Below the pieces are notes generated by a model. It was not told where the DNA came from, searched no databases, and saw only the letters and a program-made list of their open reading frames with translations. From NCBI RefSeq assembly GCF_000718985.1, contig NZ_JODL01000011.1:74857-138856 (forward strand): DNA of 64,000 bases, written 5' to 3'. The DNA comes from Streptomyces megasporus. GTDB lineage: Bacteria > Actinomycetota > Actinomycetes > Streptomycetales > Streptomycetaceae. Position numbers and translations under genes: made by a program. Within the stretch, counting starts at the first letter, position 1. Every line of letters starts with the position of its first letter. Of the stretch, positions 8,794 through 17,409 are shown piece after piece.

Positions 8794-9357
8794 TCAGGAC
8801 ACCCTCAGCAGCGCGTCCTTCTTCCACTTGAGGAGCTTGTCGAAACAGACCACGGCGCCGTCGCCCGGGCGGCTGCGGAAGTCGACGTGATCGGCGAGGG
8901 CCTCGATCAGGAACAGTCCCCTGCCGTGCTCGGGGGGATGATGCGCCCCGTCGTGGCCCCCGTCGTGGCCCCCGTCGTGGCCACTGTCATGAACCCCGCC
9001 GTGAACCCCGTCGTGCGTCCCGTCCCGGTGCCCGTCCCACGCGGTCGGGTCGGCGCCCGCCGCGCGGGACGCGCCGCGTCCGCGCTCGAAGCCCGGCCCG
9101 TGGTCGGTCACCTCGATGCGGCACATGTCGTCGTCGAGGTACGCCGTCACGTGGAACTCCCCGGCGCCCGACGGTCCGGCTCCCACCGGTCCGCCGTGCT
9201 CGACCGCGTTCGCGCACGCCTCCGAGAGCGCCACCGACAGGTCGTAGGAGACGTCGGGGTCGACGCCCGCCGCCTCCATCGCGCCGAGCAGAAGCCGCCG
9301 TGCGAGCGGAACGCTCGCAGCCTCGCGCCGCAAGTGGAGAGACCACCAGATGCTCAT
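8794..9357 (-). CDS. Anti-sigma-like HATPase with His/Asp/Gly-rich repeat insert
   Basis: The 187-residue cytoplasmic protein has GHKL boxes: N (LSEACANAVEHG), G1 (DHGPGFERG) and G2 (HGRGLFLIEAL). Between G1 and G2 there is an unusual run of HDG and HDGGHDG units, about 30 residues, encoded by near-identical short repeats at about 8950-9020. Homologues I know lack such an insert. The histidines could bind metal or the tract could be simple slippage expansion. Family members act as anti-sigma kinases. Start is the ATG at 9357 (MSIWWSLHLRREAASVPLAR), the usual beginning for the family. Confidence 0.88.
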   Translation of the reverse strand: MSIWWSLHLRREAASVPLARRLLLGAMEAAGVDPDVSYDLSVALSEACANAVEHGGPVGAGPSGAGEFHVTAYLDDDMCRIEVTDHGPGFERGRGASRAAGADPTAWDGHRDGTHDGVHGGVHDSGHDGGHDGGHDGAHHPPEHGRGLFLIEALADHVDFRSRPGDGAVVCFDKLLKWKKDALLRVS

Positions 9358-9617
9358 GCTCAGCCTCCTGGCTGCGGCTCGACATACGCCTACGTATTGC
9401 CCGAGGCCGTGGTGGTAAGCCCGGGGTCGACGCGCTACCGCTCATTCGGCGGACGCAGTGTGTTCGCCAATGTACCGAAAATGTACGAGAAACGATCACT
9501 CACCTCCCCCTTCAGACCTTAAAGGATCTTGGGGACGGTACTCAGGACCCTTTTCCGCCGTCTTGGGCCCCCACCCCCGTGTTCGAACCGATGTGGTGGT
9601 GCGATGATGGTCGAGCC
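9358..9617. other. Divergent promoter region
   Basis: About 260 gene-free bases between divergent genes. A moderately A+T-rich segment (9465-9560) is the likely promoter zone for both directions; no hexamer pair stands out. Confidence 0.35.
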
Positions 9618-10499
9618 ATGAGAGCCCCTGTCGCGCGTGCCGCCGCCGACCTGCGACTGCTTCGGGCCGCGGTGTTCGCCGCGGCCTGTGTCACGCTGTC
9701 CGCGGCCGGTCACGTGCTCGCGGCCGGAGAGGGCCTGCCGCTGTGGACGGTCGGCGTGGGCTTCGCCGCCGTGTTCGCCGTCGCCGCGCCGCTGGCCGGA
9801 CGCGAACGCTCCCTCCCCGGCATCACCGCGCTGCTGGCCCTCGGGCAACTCGCGCTCCACACCCTCTTCTCCTACGGCCAGGCCGCGCGGGCGGTCCCGG
9901 CCGGGCAGGGCGCCGTCGAGAGCGCCGACCGGGACGGGCTGCTGGCCCTGGCCGGCCGGCTGCTCTGCAACGACCAGGTCGCGGCCGGCCTGACCGAGGC
10001 CGAGGCCCGCCGCGTCGTCACCGCCGCCGGGCTCTCCCACCTGGCGCCGCGGACCACGGCCGAGGCCGCGGCGCTCCACGGCGGGCACGCCCTGCCGAGC
10101 ACCGCCGAGGCACTCGGCCCGGCCGAGTGCCTCCAGGTCGCCGTGCGCACCGCCCTGTCGATGCTCTCCGGGCCCATGCTGCTCGGCCACCTGCTGGTCG
10201 CGCTCGCCATGGGCTGGCTGCTGCGCCGCGGCGACGCCGCGCTGTGGCGGCTGGTGCGGATCTCGACCCACCTCGGCGAGGAACTCGCCGGCTCGCCGCT
10301 CGCCCGGGCGCTGCACACGGTGCTGTGCTGGTTCCGCGCCCTGTACCGAGGGCTGTTCCCGAACGCTTCCGTGCCGTCCCGTCCGCCCCACGCCGACGGG
10401 GCTTCGGACCCCGTACCGCCCCACTCCCTGGTGCCGACGCACTCGGTGATCCGGCGTGGGCCGCCGCGCTCCGCGCACGACCTCGCCCTCGCGGCCTGA
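9618..10499 (+). CDS. Integral membrane protein at the head of the copper cluster
   Basis: This 293-residue protein has about five predicted membrane segments: residues 13-35, 44-63, 68-85, a pair near 175-200, and possibly one more near 235. Between them is a roughly 80-residue loop containing two cysteines (LLCND, AECLQ) and two histidines (LSHL, LHGGH). The C-terminus is a proline-rich cytoplasmic tail. It precedes the YcnI gene on the same strand and resembles the membrane protein found at this position in other Streptomyces copper loci. A copper-related transport or assembly role is inference from context only. Confidence 0.7.
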   Translation: MRAPVARAAADLRLLRAAVFAAACVTLSAAGHVLAAGEGLPLWTVGVGFAAVFAVAAPLAGRERSLPGITALLALGQLALHTLFSYGQAARAVPAGQGAVESADRDGLLALAGRLLCNDQVAAGLTEAEARRVVTAAGLSHLAPRTTAEAAALHGGHALPSTAEALGPAECLQVAVRTALSMLSGPMLLGHLLVALAMGWLLRRGDAALWRLVRISTHLGEELAGSPLARALHTVLCWFRALYRGLFPNASVPSRPPHADGASDPVPPHSLVPTHSVIRRGPPRSAHDLALAA

Positions 10500-10645
10500 C
10501 GCACACCCCCCACTTTCCGTACCCGGGGACGAGGTGTGCGCCGACGCCGCGCGCACCACGCCCGAGCTCACCCGGCCCACGGGCTCCGACGCGAGCCCGC
10601 CGGCACGCCGGGGAGCGTGTTCCCCGTACGAGGAGTGTCATCAGC

Positions 10646-11407
10646 ATGCAGTTCACGACGCGGTCCACTCGCCGTCTCGCCGCCACGGGCGCCGTCGCCG
10701 CCGCCTGTGTCATCGCCCTCGCCGGACCCGCCGCCGCCCACGTCTCCGTCAACCCCGACGAGGCCGAGCAGGGCGGCTACGCCACCATCGACATCAAGGT
10801 GCCCAACGAGCGCGACAACGCCTCGACGGTGAAGCTGGAGATCACCTTCCCGGCCGACCACCCGCTCGCCTCGGTGATGCCGCAGCCGGTTCCGGGCTGG
10901 GACGTGAAGATCACCAAGACCAAGCTGGACAAGCCCCTGGAGGTCCACGGCCGACAGCTCGACGAGGTCCCCTCCAAGATCACCTGGACGGAGACCGACG
11001 GCGGCATCGAGCCGGGCACCTTCCAGCAGTTCCCCGTCTCCGTCGGGCAGCTCCCCGAGGACGTGGACCGGCTCGTCCTGAAGGCCGTCCAGACGTACGA
11101 CAACAAGGAGGTCGTGCGCTGGATCGAGGAGCCCACCGACGACGGCGAGGAGCCGGAGCACCCGGCGCCCGTGCTGCGTCTGGTTCCCGCCGCGGACGGG
11201 GGCGGTCACGGCGGCGACGGGGCGGAGAGCGACTCCGACGCCGAGGCCGCCTCCGACCGTGACGACACCGCGGAGAACGCCGCCGCGGACGCCGACGAGA
11301 ACGCCGCCACCGACGCCACCGCCCGCGTCCTCGCCGTCGTCGGCATCGTCGTCGGCATCGGCGGCATCGTCTTCGGCGTCCTGGCCGGACGCCGCCGCAC
11401 CTCCTGA
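10646..11407 (+). CDS. YcnI-like copper protein (DUF1775)
   Basis: The 253-residue precursor has a signal peptide ending in GPAAA. The mature protein starts with HVSVNPDEAEQGGYATIDIKVPNER, the DUF1775 signature, whose N-terminal histidine is known in YcnI to bind Cu(II). Blocks VKLEITFPADHPLASV and PVPGWDVKITKTKL complete the domain (to about residue 165). An acidic linker (DSDAEAASDRDD...) and one C-terminal membrane helix with an RRR stop-transfer anchor it outside. GAGGAG lies upstream of the ATG. The sco and PCuAC genes follow directly, supporting a role in envelope copper handling. Confidence 0.9.
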   Translation: MQFTTRSTRRLAATGAVAAACVIALAGPAAAHVSVNPDEAEQGGYATIDIKVPNERDNASTVKLEITFPADHPLASVMPQPVPGWDVKITKTKLDKPLEVHGRQLDEVPSKITWTETDGGIEPGTFQQFPVSVGQLPEDVDRLVLKAVQTYDNKEVVRWIEEPTDDGEEPEHPAPVLRLVPAADGGGHGGDGAESDSDAEAASDRDDTAENAAADADENAATDATARVLAVVGIVVGIGGIVFGVLAGRRRTS

Positions 11408-11530
11408 CGGCCGCGGTCCGAGCGGGCCCGCGTCCCTCCACGGGCCGGGCCCCTCGGGCCGCGCACCACCCGGAGCGCCCCTTCCCGGACGGCGCTCCGA
11501 GACCCCACCACCGCAAGGAAGAACACAGCC

Positions 11531-12223
11531 ATGCACCACCCCCAGCCCCGCCTTCCCGGACGCGCCCGCCGCGCCCTCGGACTCGCCGCCGCGACCGCCC
11601 TGCTCGCCGGCGGCGCGGTCGCCTGCGGCTCCGGCGACTCCGGCTCCGACCGGGCCGACCAGGCTCCCTTCGCCATGGAGTCCACCGATTCCGTGAAGCG
11701 GGGCGTCACCCTGACCAAGCCCTTCGACAAGCCCGACCTGGTCCTCACCGACACCAAGGGCGAGACCTACGACCTGATCGAGGAGACCAAGGGCCGGCCG
11801 ACCCTGATCTACTTCGGCTACACCCACTGCCCCGACGTCTGCCCCCTGACGATGAGCAACATCGCCGTCGCCAAGTCCAAGCTGCCCGAGGAGGCCCAGG
11901 ACAAGCTGCGCGTCGTCTTCATCACCTCCGACCCCGAGCGCGACACCCCCGAGTCGCTCGGCAAGTGGCTGCGCGCCCAGGACCCCGACTTCATCGGCCT
12001 CACCGGCGACTTCGACACCATCCAGGCCGGTGCCCGCTCCCTGGGCGTCAGCCTGGAGCCGCCGGTGGTGGAGGAGAACGGCGACATCGTCTCCACCCAC
12101 GGCGACCAGGTCCTCGCCTTCCTGCCCAAGGACGACAAGGCACACGTCCTGTACACCTCGGACGTGCCGGTCGAGGTGTACGAGGAGGACCTTCCCAAGC
12201 TGGCCGAGGGACGGCTCCCATGA
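11531..12223 (+). CDS. sco: Sco1/SenC family copper chaperone lipoprotein
   Basis: The 230-residue lipoprotein has a signal peptide with lipobox GGAVAC and a thioredoxin-fold Sco domain. The copper/thiol motif is CPDVC (in YTHCPDVCPLTMSN) and the distal histidine is in VSTHGDQVLAF. Sco proteins deliver copper to the CuA or CuB site of haem-copper oxidases; in S. lividans the orthologous locus also affects development. AAGGAAG precedes the ATG, and the stop overlaps the next gene as ATGA. An 85-bp stretch coding for the end of the signal peptide and the lipobox is identical in the next gene. Confidence 0.94.
   Translation: MHHPQPRLPGRARRALGLAAATALLAGGAVACGSGDSGSDRADQAPFAMESTDSVKRGVTLTKPFDKPDLVLTDTKGETYDLIEETKGRPTLIYFGYTHCPDVCPLTMSNIAVAKSKLPEEAQDKLRVVFITSDPERDTPESLGKWLRAQDPDFIGLTGDFDTIQAGARSLGVSLEPPVVEENGDIVSTHGDQVLAFLPKDDKAHVLYTSDVPVEVYEEDLPKLAEGRLP
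11560..11644 (+). repeat. 85-bp exact direct repeat, copy 1 (Sco signal peptide/lipobox)
   Basis: This segment is identical base for base to 12231-12315 in the neighbouring PCuAC gene. It encodes the hydrophobic core of the signal peptide, the lipobox cysteine and the start of the mature protein (ARRALGLAAATALLAGGAVA...). Third-position identity points to recent duplication or gene conversion. Confidence 0.95.
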
Positions 12224-12690
12224 GGACCGCACGCGCCCGCCGCGCCCTCGGACTCGCCGCCGCGACCGCCCTGCTCGCCGGCGGCGCGGTCGCCTGCGGC
12301 TCCGGCGACTCCGGCCCCCGGCTGACCGTCGAGGACGCGTACCTGCCCCGGCCGGTGACCACCGACACCGCCGGCGGCTTCATGACCATCCGCAACGACG
12401 GCGACACCGACGACAGGCTCACCTCGGTGAACAGCGACATCTCCGACGACGTCCAGATCCACACGACCAGCGACGGCACGATGCGCCGCGTCCCGTCGCT
12501 GCCCGTGCCCGCGGGCGGCGCCCTGGAGCTCAGCCGCGGTGGTGACCACCTGATGTTCATGGATCTCGCCCGCAGACCCGCTCAGGGCGAGAAGGTGTCG
12601 GTGGAGCTGCACTTCGAGAAGTCCGACCCGATCACGATCGAGATCCCGGTCGAAGCGACCAACCACGTCCCCGGCAGCCACCACCAGTGA
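12220..12690 (+). CDS. PCuAC-type periplasmic/extracytoplasmic copper chaperone lipoprotein
   Basis: The 156-residue precursor has the same signal peptide and lipobox as the preceding Sco protein, then a DUF461/PCuAC domain. Conserved elements are TVEDAYLPRP, GGFMTIRNDGD and VQIHTTSDGTMRRVPSLPVPAGG, where His and Met form the Cu(I) site. A second His/Met block is HLMFMDLARRPAQGE, and the end is histidine-containing (HVPGSHHQ). It should hand Cu(I) to Sco or to the CuA site, as for ECuC of S. lividans. Its ATG overlaps the sco stop codon (ATGA), indicating translational coupling. Confidence 0.93.
   Translation: MRTARARRALGLAAATALLAGGAVACGSGDSGPRLTVEDAYLPRPVTTDTAGGFMTIRNDGDTDDRLTSVNSDISDDVQIHTTSDGTMRRVPSLPVPAGGALELSRGGDHLMFMDLARRPAQGEKVSVELHFEKSDPITIEIPVEATNHVPGSHHQ
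12231..12315 (+). repeat. 85-bp exact direct repeat, copy 2 (PCuAC signal peptide/lipobox)
   Basis: Exact copy of 11560-11644; the two genes diverge immediately on both sides of the repeat. Confidence 0.95.
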
Positions 12691-12700
12691 GGCCACCGCC

Positions 12701-14764
12701 ATGACCACCGCCGTTCCCCGCACCACGCCCCGGTCCCCCTCGCGCGCGCCGCGGCTCGTCCGCACCCTCCTGTCGGCCGCGCTGCTCGCCGTGTTCGCCG
12801 TGCTCGGTCTGCCGGGCGGCGCGACCCCGGCCGGCGCGCACGCCGTGCTGACCGGGAGCACCCCGGCGCAGGGGGACGTGGTGCCGGAGGCGCCCCGGGA
12901 GGTGACGCTCGTCTTCACCGAGAGCGTCGCGCTGTCGGACGACTCCATCCGCGTCCTGGCGCCGGACGGCGAGCGCGTGGACACCGGCGAACCGGGGGAG
13001 CGGCCCGCGGAGGACGGCGGGGACGGGGAGGGCTTCCGCTACGGGGTGGAACTGCGCGACGGTCTGGCCGACGGCACGTACACCGTGGCCTGGCGGGCGG
13101 TCTCGGCCGACAGCCACCCCATCGCCGGCGGCTTCACCTTCTCCATCGGCGCGCCCTCGGAGACCTCCGTCACCGTGTCGGGGGAGGAGCCGGGCGGCGG
13201 CTCGGCCGGCGCGCTGTACGACACCGCCCGCTACGTCGCCTACGCGGGCTGGGTGCTGCTCGTCGGCGGGGCGGTCTTCGTCCTCGCCTGCCGGCCCGGC
13301 GCCGCCCGGGTCCGTCCGGTGCGGCGCCTGGTGGTGACCGGCTGGGTCTCGCTGACCGCCGCCACCATCGCGACGCTGCTGCTGCGTGGCCCCTACACCG
13401 GCTCGGGCGGTCTGGGCGACGTCCTCGACCCGGGCGTGATCCGGGAGGTCCTGGAGACCCGGCAGGGCACCGCGCTGGTCTCCAGGCTGCTGCTGCTCGC
13501 GGCGGCGGCGCTGCTCGTCTCGATCCTCTTCGGGGCGTACGCGCGGCAGGACGCCGCCGTGGACGCCACCGGGAACGCCACCGGCGAGGACGCCGGCGAC
13601 GCCGCGCGGGAACGGCGTGACCTGGCCATCGGCCTGGCCGTCGGCGGCGCGGTCGTCTCCATCGGGCTCGCCGCGACCTGGGCCATGGCCGAACACGCCT
13701 CGACCGGCATCCAGACCGAGGTGGCGATCCCCCTGGACATCGTCCACCTGCTCGCCGTCGCCGTCTGGCTGGGCGGCCTGGCGGCCCTGCTCGTCGACCT
13801 GTGGCGGGGCCCGGCGGTCCCTCGTGAGGCGGTGGCCCGCTTCTCGCGGCTCGCCCTGTGCTGCGTGTCCGCCCTCGTCGTGACCGGCCTCTACCAGTCC
13901 TGGCGGCAGGTCGGCGATTGGTCGGCGCTCGTCTCCACCTCGTACGGGCGGCTGCTGCTGCTCAAGGTCGGGCTGGTGGTGCTGCTGGTGGGCGTCGCCC
14001 GCTCCTCCCGCCGCTGGACCGCGCGGCTCGTGGACGCGGCGGCGGCGAACAAGGAGACGGAGAGAGAGGAAGAAGAGGAGAAGCAGGAGAAGGGAGAGGA
14101 GGCCCGGCGGGAGCCGGAGTCCGCCGGGCACGAGCAGGCTTCGGAGGGCACCGAGGCCACCGAGAGCGCCGCCGTCCTCACCCCCGAACGCGCCGCCCAG
14201 CTCGCACGGCAGCGCGACGCCATGGAGACCGCGCGCCGCAGGCGGGAGCGCGACGCCGACCCCGTGCGGTCCGGGCTGCGGCGCTCGGTGCTCGTCGAGG
14301 CGGTCATCGCGATCGTCGTGCTCGCCGTGACGACCCTGCTCACCGGCACCGAGCCCGCCCGTACGGCGGTCGCCGCCGACCGCTCGGGCACGGCGACGAC
14401 CGAGCGGCCGTCCGTCGGGGCCGGGCCGATCTCCCTCGTCACCCCCTTCGACACCGGCGGCCCGGAGGGCAAGGGGTCGGCCCGACTCGACATCGATCCC
14501 GGTCGCAGTGGTGACAACACCCTCCACCTGCGGCTCACCGACCCCGAGGACCGCCCCATGGACGCGCCGGAGGTGAAGGTGTCCTTCACCCTGGAGGAGC
14601 GGGACATCGGCCCGTTGACCGCCCCTCTGGAGAAGGTCGCCGAGGGCCACTGGACGGCCGAGGGGTTCCAGCTCCCCCTGTCCGGCACCTGGCGGGCCTC
14701 CGTGACGGTGAGGACCTCGGACATCGACCAGGTCACCGAGAGGACGACCTTCCTCCTCCCCTGA
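12701..14764 (+). CDS. CopC-CopD (YcnJ-like) copper import fusion protein
   Basis: The 687-residue protein begins with a signal peptide (to AGA, residue 46). Then comes a CopC domain (47-145) with the copper-binding N-terminal His (HAVLTGSTPAQGD) and SADSHPIAGGFTF. A CopD membrane domain of about eight helices (165-435) follows, containing AEHAST and DIVHLLAVAVWLGG histidines. A long charged, coiled-coil-like insert (about 447-525, rich in Glu/Lys/Arg) separates the last helix. A C-terminal extracytoplasmic YtkA-like beta domain (about 570-687) ends the protein. It probably moves copper across the membrane. It is 10 bases downstream of the PCuAC gene. Confidence 0.92.
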   Translation: MTTAVPRTTPRSPSRAPRLVRTLLSAALLAVFAVLGLPGGATPAGAHAVLTGSTPAQGDVVPEAPREVTLVFTESVALSDDSIRVLAPDGERVDTGEPGERPAEDGGDGEGFRYGVELRDGLADGTYTVAWRAVSADSHPIAGGFTFSIGAPSETSVTVSGEEPGGGSAGALYDTARYVAYAGWVLLVGGAVFVLACRPGAARVRPVRRLVVTGWVSLTAATIATLLLRGPYTGSGGLGDVLDPGVIREVLETRQGTALVSRLLLLAAAALLVSILFGAYARQDAAVDATGNATGEDAGDAARERRDLAIGLAVGGAVVSIGLAATWAMAEHASTGIQTEVAIPLDIVHLLAVAVWLGGLAALLVDLWRGPAVPREAVARFSRLALCCVSALVVTGLYQSWRQVGDWSALVSTSYGRLLLLKVGLVVLLVGVARSSRRWTARLVDAAAANKETEREEEEEKQEKGEEARREPESAGHEQASEGTEATESAAVLTPERAAQLARQRDAMETARRRRERDADPVRSGLRRSVLVEAVIAIVVLAVTTLLTGTEPARTAVAADRSGTATTERPSVGAGPISLVTPFDTGGPEGKGSARLDIDPGRSGDNTLHLRLTDPEDRPMDAPEVKVSFTLEERDIGPLTAPLEKVAEGHWTAEGFQLPLSGTWRASVTVRTSDIDQVTERTTFLLP
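14047..14108 (+). repeat. Purine-only-like tract inside the CopCD gene
   Basis: The plus strand is almost purely A/G here and encodes KETEREEEEEKQEKGEEARR. Such a polypurine mirror-like tract can form triplex DNA; biologically it may just encode a flexible charged linker. Confidence 0.6.
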
Positions 14765-14861
14765 CAACCGAAAACCCCGAACACCCGCACAGCCCGAACA
14801 CCCGAAGCCCCGAACACCCCCGCACCACCCGTCACCACCGAGGAACCGAAGCAGAGAAGCG

Positions 14862-16139
14862 ATGACCACGCACCACCCCGACGGCCGCTCCGACGAGTCC
14901 GCCATCCGCCCCGCCGGCCCCTCCCGCCGCCGACTGCTCGGCACCGCGGGCGCGGCGGGCGCCGCCGGACTGGTGCTCGGCGCGGCGGGCGGCGCCCTGG
15001 GCACCGCCGTCGCGACCGAGTCGCCCACCGCCCTGGCCACGGTCGGACGGAACCGCGTCCCCTTCCACGGCGTCCACCAGCCCGGCATCGTCGAACCGGC
15101 CCAGGCCCACGGCCATCTGATCGCCTTCGACCTGGTCGCGGACGCGGGGCGCAAGGAGGCCGCCGCGCTGCTGCGCCGCTGGTCGCGGACGGCCGAGGCG
15201 CTGATGGCGGGCGAGACGCCCTCCTCCCGGCTGCACGACACCGGCATCGCCCTGGACGCCGGACCGTCCTCCCTCACCGTCACCTTCGGTTTCGGCCGGA
15301 GCTTCTTCGACCGCACGGGCCTGACGGCGCACCGCCCGGCCGCGCTCGAACCGCTGCCCCCGTTCTCGGCCGACGAACTGGACGCCAAGCGCTCCGACGG
15401 GGACCTGTGGGTCCAGATCGGCGCCGACGACGCCCTGGTGGCCTTCCACGCGCTGCGCGCCCTCCAGCGCGAGGCGGACGGCACGGCGCGGGTGCGCTGG
15501 CAGATGAACGGCTTCAACCGCTCCCCCGGCGCCACCGCCACCCCCCGCACCGCCCGCAACCTGATGGGCCAGGTCGACGGCACCAACAACCCCAGGGAGA
15601 CCGACGAGGACTTCGAGCGGCGGGTCTTCGTGCCCTCCGGCGGCGACCCGGCGTGGATGGCCGGCGGCTCGTACGCGGTGCTGCGGCGCATCCGGATGCT
15701 GCTGGACGACTGGGAGAGGACGCCGCTCGCGGAGCAGGAGAAGGTGATCGGCCGCCGCAAGTCCGACGGCGCCCCGCTGTCGGGCGGCTCCGAGACCACC
15801 CCGGTGGACCTGGAGAAGCGGAACGCGGGCGGCGATCTCGCCATCGCCGCCGACGCCCACGTACGGGTGACGGCGCCCGAGACCAACGGCGGCGCCGTGA
15901 TGCTGCGGCGCTCCTTCTCCTACCACGACGGCTTCCGCGACGACGGCGCACCGGACGCCGGACTGCTGTTCATCGCCTGGCAGGCGGACCCGATGAAGGG
16001 CTTCGTGCCCGTGCAGCGCAAGCTCGACCGGGGCGACGCGCTCTCCCGCTTCATCCGCCACGAGGCGAGCGCGCTGTTCGCGGTGCCGGGCGGCGCCGGC
16101 GAGGGCGAGTACGTGGGGCAGAGACTGCTGGAGGGGTGA
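14862..16139 (+). CDS. dtpA: Tat-exported dye-decolourising (DyP-type) haem peroxidase
   Basis: The 425-residue precursor has a twin-arginine signal (SRRRLLGTAGAAGAAGLVLG). The DyP fold follows with the distal Asp in GQVDGTNNPR (GxxDG motif), the proximal haem His in AADAHVRV and the distal Arg in MLRRSFSY. This matches the Tat-dependent DtpA of S. lividans, which works with Sco and the PCuAC chaperone in maturing the copper oxidase GlxA; the gene order here is the same. AGAGAAG precedes the ATG. Cleaved export to the outside and peroxide-dependent oxidation of substrates are expected. Confidence 0.94.
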   Translation: MTTHHPDGRSDESAIRPAGPSRRRLLGTAGAAGAAGLVLGAAGGALGTAVATESPTALATVGRNRVPFHGVHQPGIVEPAQAHGHLIAFDLVADAGRKEAAALLRRWSRTAEALMAGETPSSRLHDTGIALDAGPSSLTVTFGFGRSFFDRTGLTAHRPAALEPLPPFSADELDAKRSDGDLWVQIGADDALVAFHALRALQREADGTARVRWQMNGFNRSPGATATPRTARNLMGQVDGTNNPRETDEDFERRVFVPSGGDPAWMAGGSYAVLRRIRMLLDDWERTPLAEQEKVIGRRKSDGAPLSGGSETTPVDLEKRNAGGDLAIAADAHVRVTAPETNGGAVMLRRSFSYHDGFRDDGAPDAGLLFIAWQADPMKGFVPVQRKLDRGDALSRFIRHEASALFAVPGGAGEGEYVGQRLLEG

Positions 16140-16183
16140 GGTCCGAGAATCGAGATCGACGGCCGGCCGACCGTCGGCATCGT

Positions 16184-16189
16184 TACTGT
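16184..16189 (+). promoter_or_regulatory. Leaderless -10 box for pheA
   Basis: TACTGT ends exactly six bases before the ATG at 16196, and there is no ribosome-binding sequence, the usual sign of a leaderless Streptomyces transcript. Confidence 0.55.
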
Positions 16190-16195
16190 GGCCGT

Positions 16196-17134
16196 ATGTC
16201 AGCAGCGAGCCGCTACACCTACCTCGGGCCCGAGGGCACCTTCACCGAAGCCGCGATCCGTACCCTCCCGGAGGCGGCCACCAGGGAGCTGGTGCCGATG
16301 GTGTCGGTGCCCACCGCGCTGGACGCCGTGCGGAACGGGGAGGCGGGCGGCTCCCTGGTGCCGATCGAGAACTCGGTGGAGGGCGGGGTCACCGCCACCC
16401 TGGACGAGTTGGCCACCGGCGCGCCGCTGATGATCTACCGCGAGGTGCTGCTGCCGATCTCGTTCGCGCTGCTGGTGCGGCCGGGCACCGAGCTGACGTC
16501 GGTCAAGACGGTGACCGGGCACCCGGTCGCCCAGCCCCAGGTGCGCCGCTGGCTGGCCGCCCACCTGCCCGACGCGCAGTGGGAGTCGGCGGCCTCCAAC
16601 GCGGACGGCGCCCGGCTGGTGCAGGAGGGGCGGTACGACGCGGCGTTCGCGGGCGAGTTCGCCGCGGCGACGTACGGCCTGGTTCCGCTGGTGACCGGCA
16701 TCCACGACGTGGAGAACGCGGAGACGCGCTTCGTGTTGGTCGGCCGACCGGGGCGGCCCGCCGCGCGGACCGGAGCCGACAAGACCTCGCTGGTCCTCTG
16801 GCTCGGCGACGACCGTCCGGGCGCGCTGCTGGAGTTGCTCCAGGAGTTCGCGGTGCGGGGCGTCAACCTGGTGCGGATCGAGTCGCGGCCCACCGGCGAG
16901 GGCATCGGCCGCTACTGCTTCTCGGTGGACGCCGAGGGGCACATCACCGACCGGCGGGTGGGCGAGGCGCTGATGGGTCTGCGGCGGATCTGCCCGAGAG
17001 TGCGGTTCCTGGGTTCGTATCCGCGGGCGGGCGTCGAGCCCTCGCAGACCACGCCGCTGCGGCAGGGGACGACGGACGAGGAGTTCGAGGAGGCGTCGGA
17101 CTGGCTGGCGCGCTGCGTCGACGGACGCGCCTGA
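16196..17134 (+). CDS. pheA: Prephenate dehydratase
   Basis: The 312-residue enzyme converts prephenate to phenylpyruvate for phenylalanine synthesis. The catalytic domain (about 5-190) shows YLGPEGTFTEAA, SLVPIENSVEGGVTATLDEL and the ENAETRFVL block with the catalytic threonine. The C-terminal ACT domain (about 200-280) has PGALLELLQEF and NLVRIESRPT, the phenylalanine-binding ESRP signature, so feedback inhibition is expected. The start is the ATG at 16196, read from an apparently leaderless transcript. It is monofunctional, with no chorismate mutase domain, as is normal in actinobacteria. Confidence 0.96.
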   Translation: MSAASRYTYLGPEGTFTEAAIRTLPEAATRELVPMVSVPTALDAVRNGEAGGSLVPIENSVEGGVTATLDELATGAPLMIYREVLLPISFALLVRPGTELTSVKTVTGHPVAQPQVRRWLAAHLPDAQWESAASNADGARLVQEGRYDAAFAGEFAAATYGLVPLVTGIHDVENAETRFVLVGRPGRPAARTGADKTSLVLWLGDDRPGALLELLQEFAVRGVNLVRIESRPTGEGIGRYCFSVDAEGHITDRRVGEALMGLRRICPRVRFLGSYPRAGVEPSQTTPLRQGTTDEEFEEASDWLARCVDGRA

Positions 17135-17161
17135 GGGGACGGCCGGGAAGGTTCGCGCGAG

Positions 17162-17170
17162 TTATCCACA
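17162..17170 (+). promoter_or_regulatory. Perfect DnaA box
   Basis: TTATCCACA on the plus strand. A near match (TTGTGCACA, minus strand) lies at 17187-17195. Confidence 0.7.
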
Positions 17171-17409
17171 GGACCTGTGTGCGACCTGTGCACAACACAT
17201 TCTCGCTAAGCGCGCATTCTCGACAAAACGCCCTTATTTCCCTTCCTTGTACATAGCCGAGCAGAACCCTGCGACCCCCGTCGAATAACTTGATCAACAC
17301 TCGAAAGGACGGCATTTCCGTCCGAAAGGGTGTGTAGACGAGGTGAAGAAGGGGAATCGATGCGCGAGCACACCCGCCGGCGCCTCTCGCCCTCGCCCTC
17401 TCCTCGTCT

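Noticed and set aside
9519..10580. Long minus-strand reading frame opposite the copper-cluster membrane protein
   Set aside because: Composition is that of an antisense shadow (Gly/Arg/Gln rich, no motif) and the plus-strand frame has membrane segments and a sensible start.
12632..15886. Very long minus-strand frame opposite CopCD and DyP peroxidase
   Set aside because: No domain, low-complexity Arg/Ser/Gly content; both plus-strand genes are securely identified.
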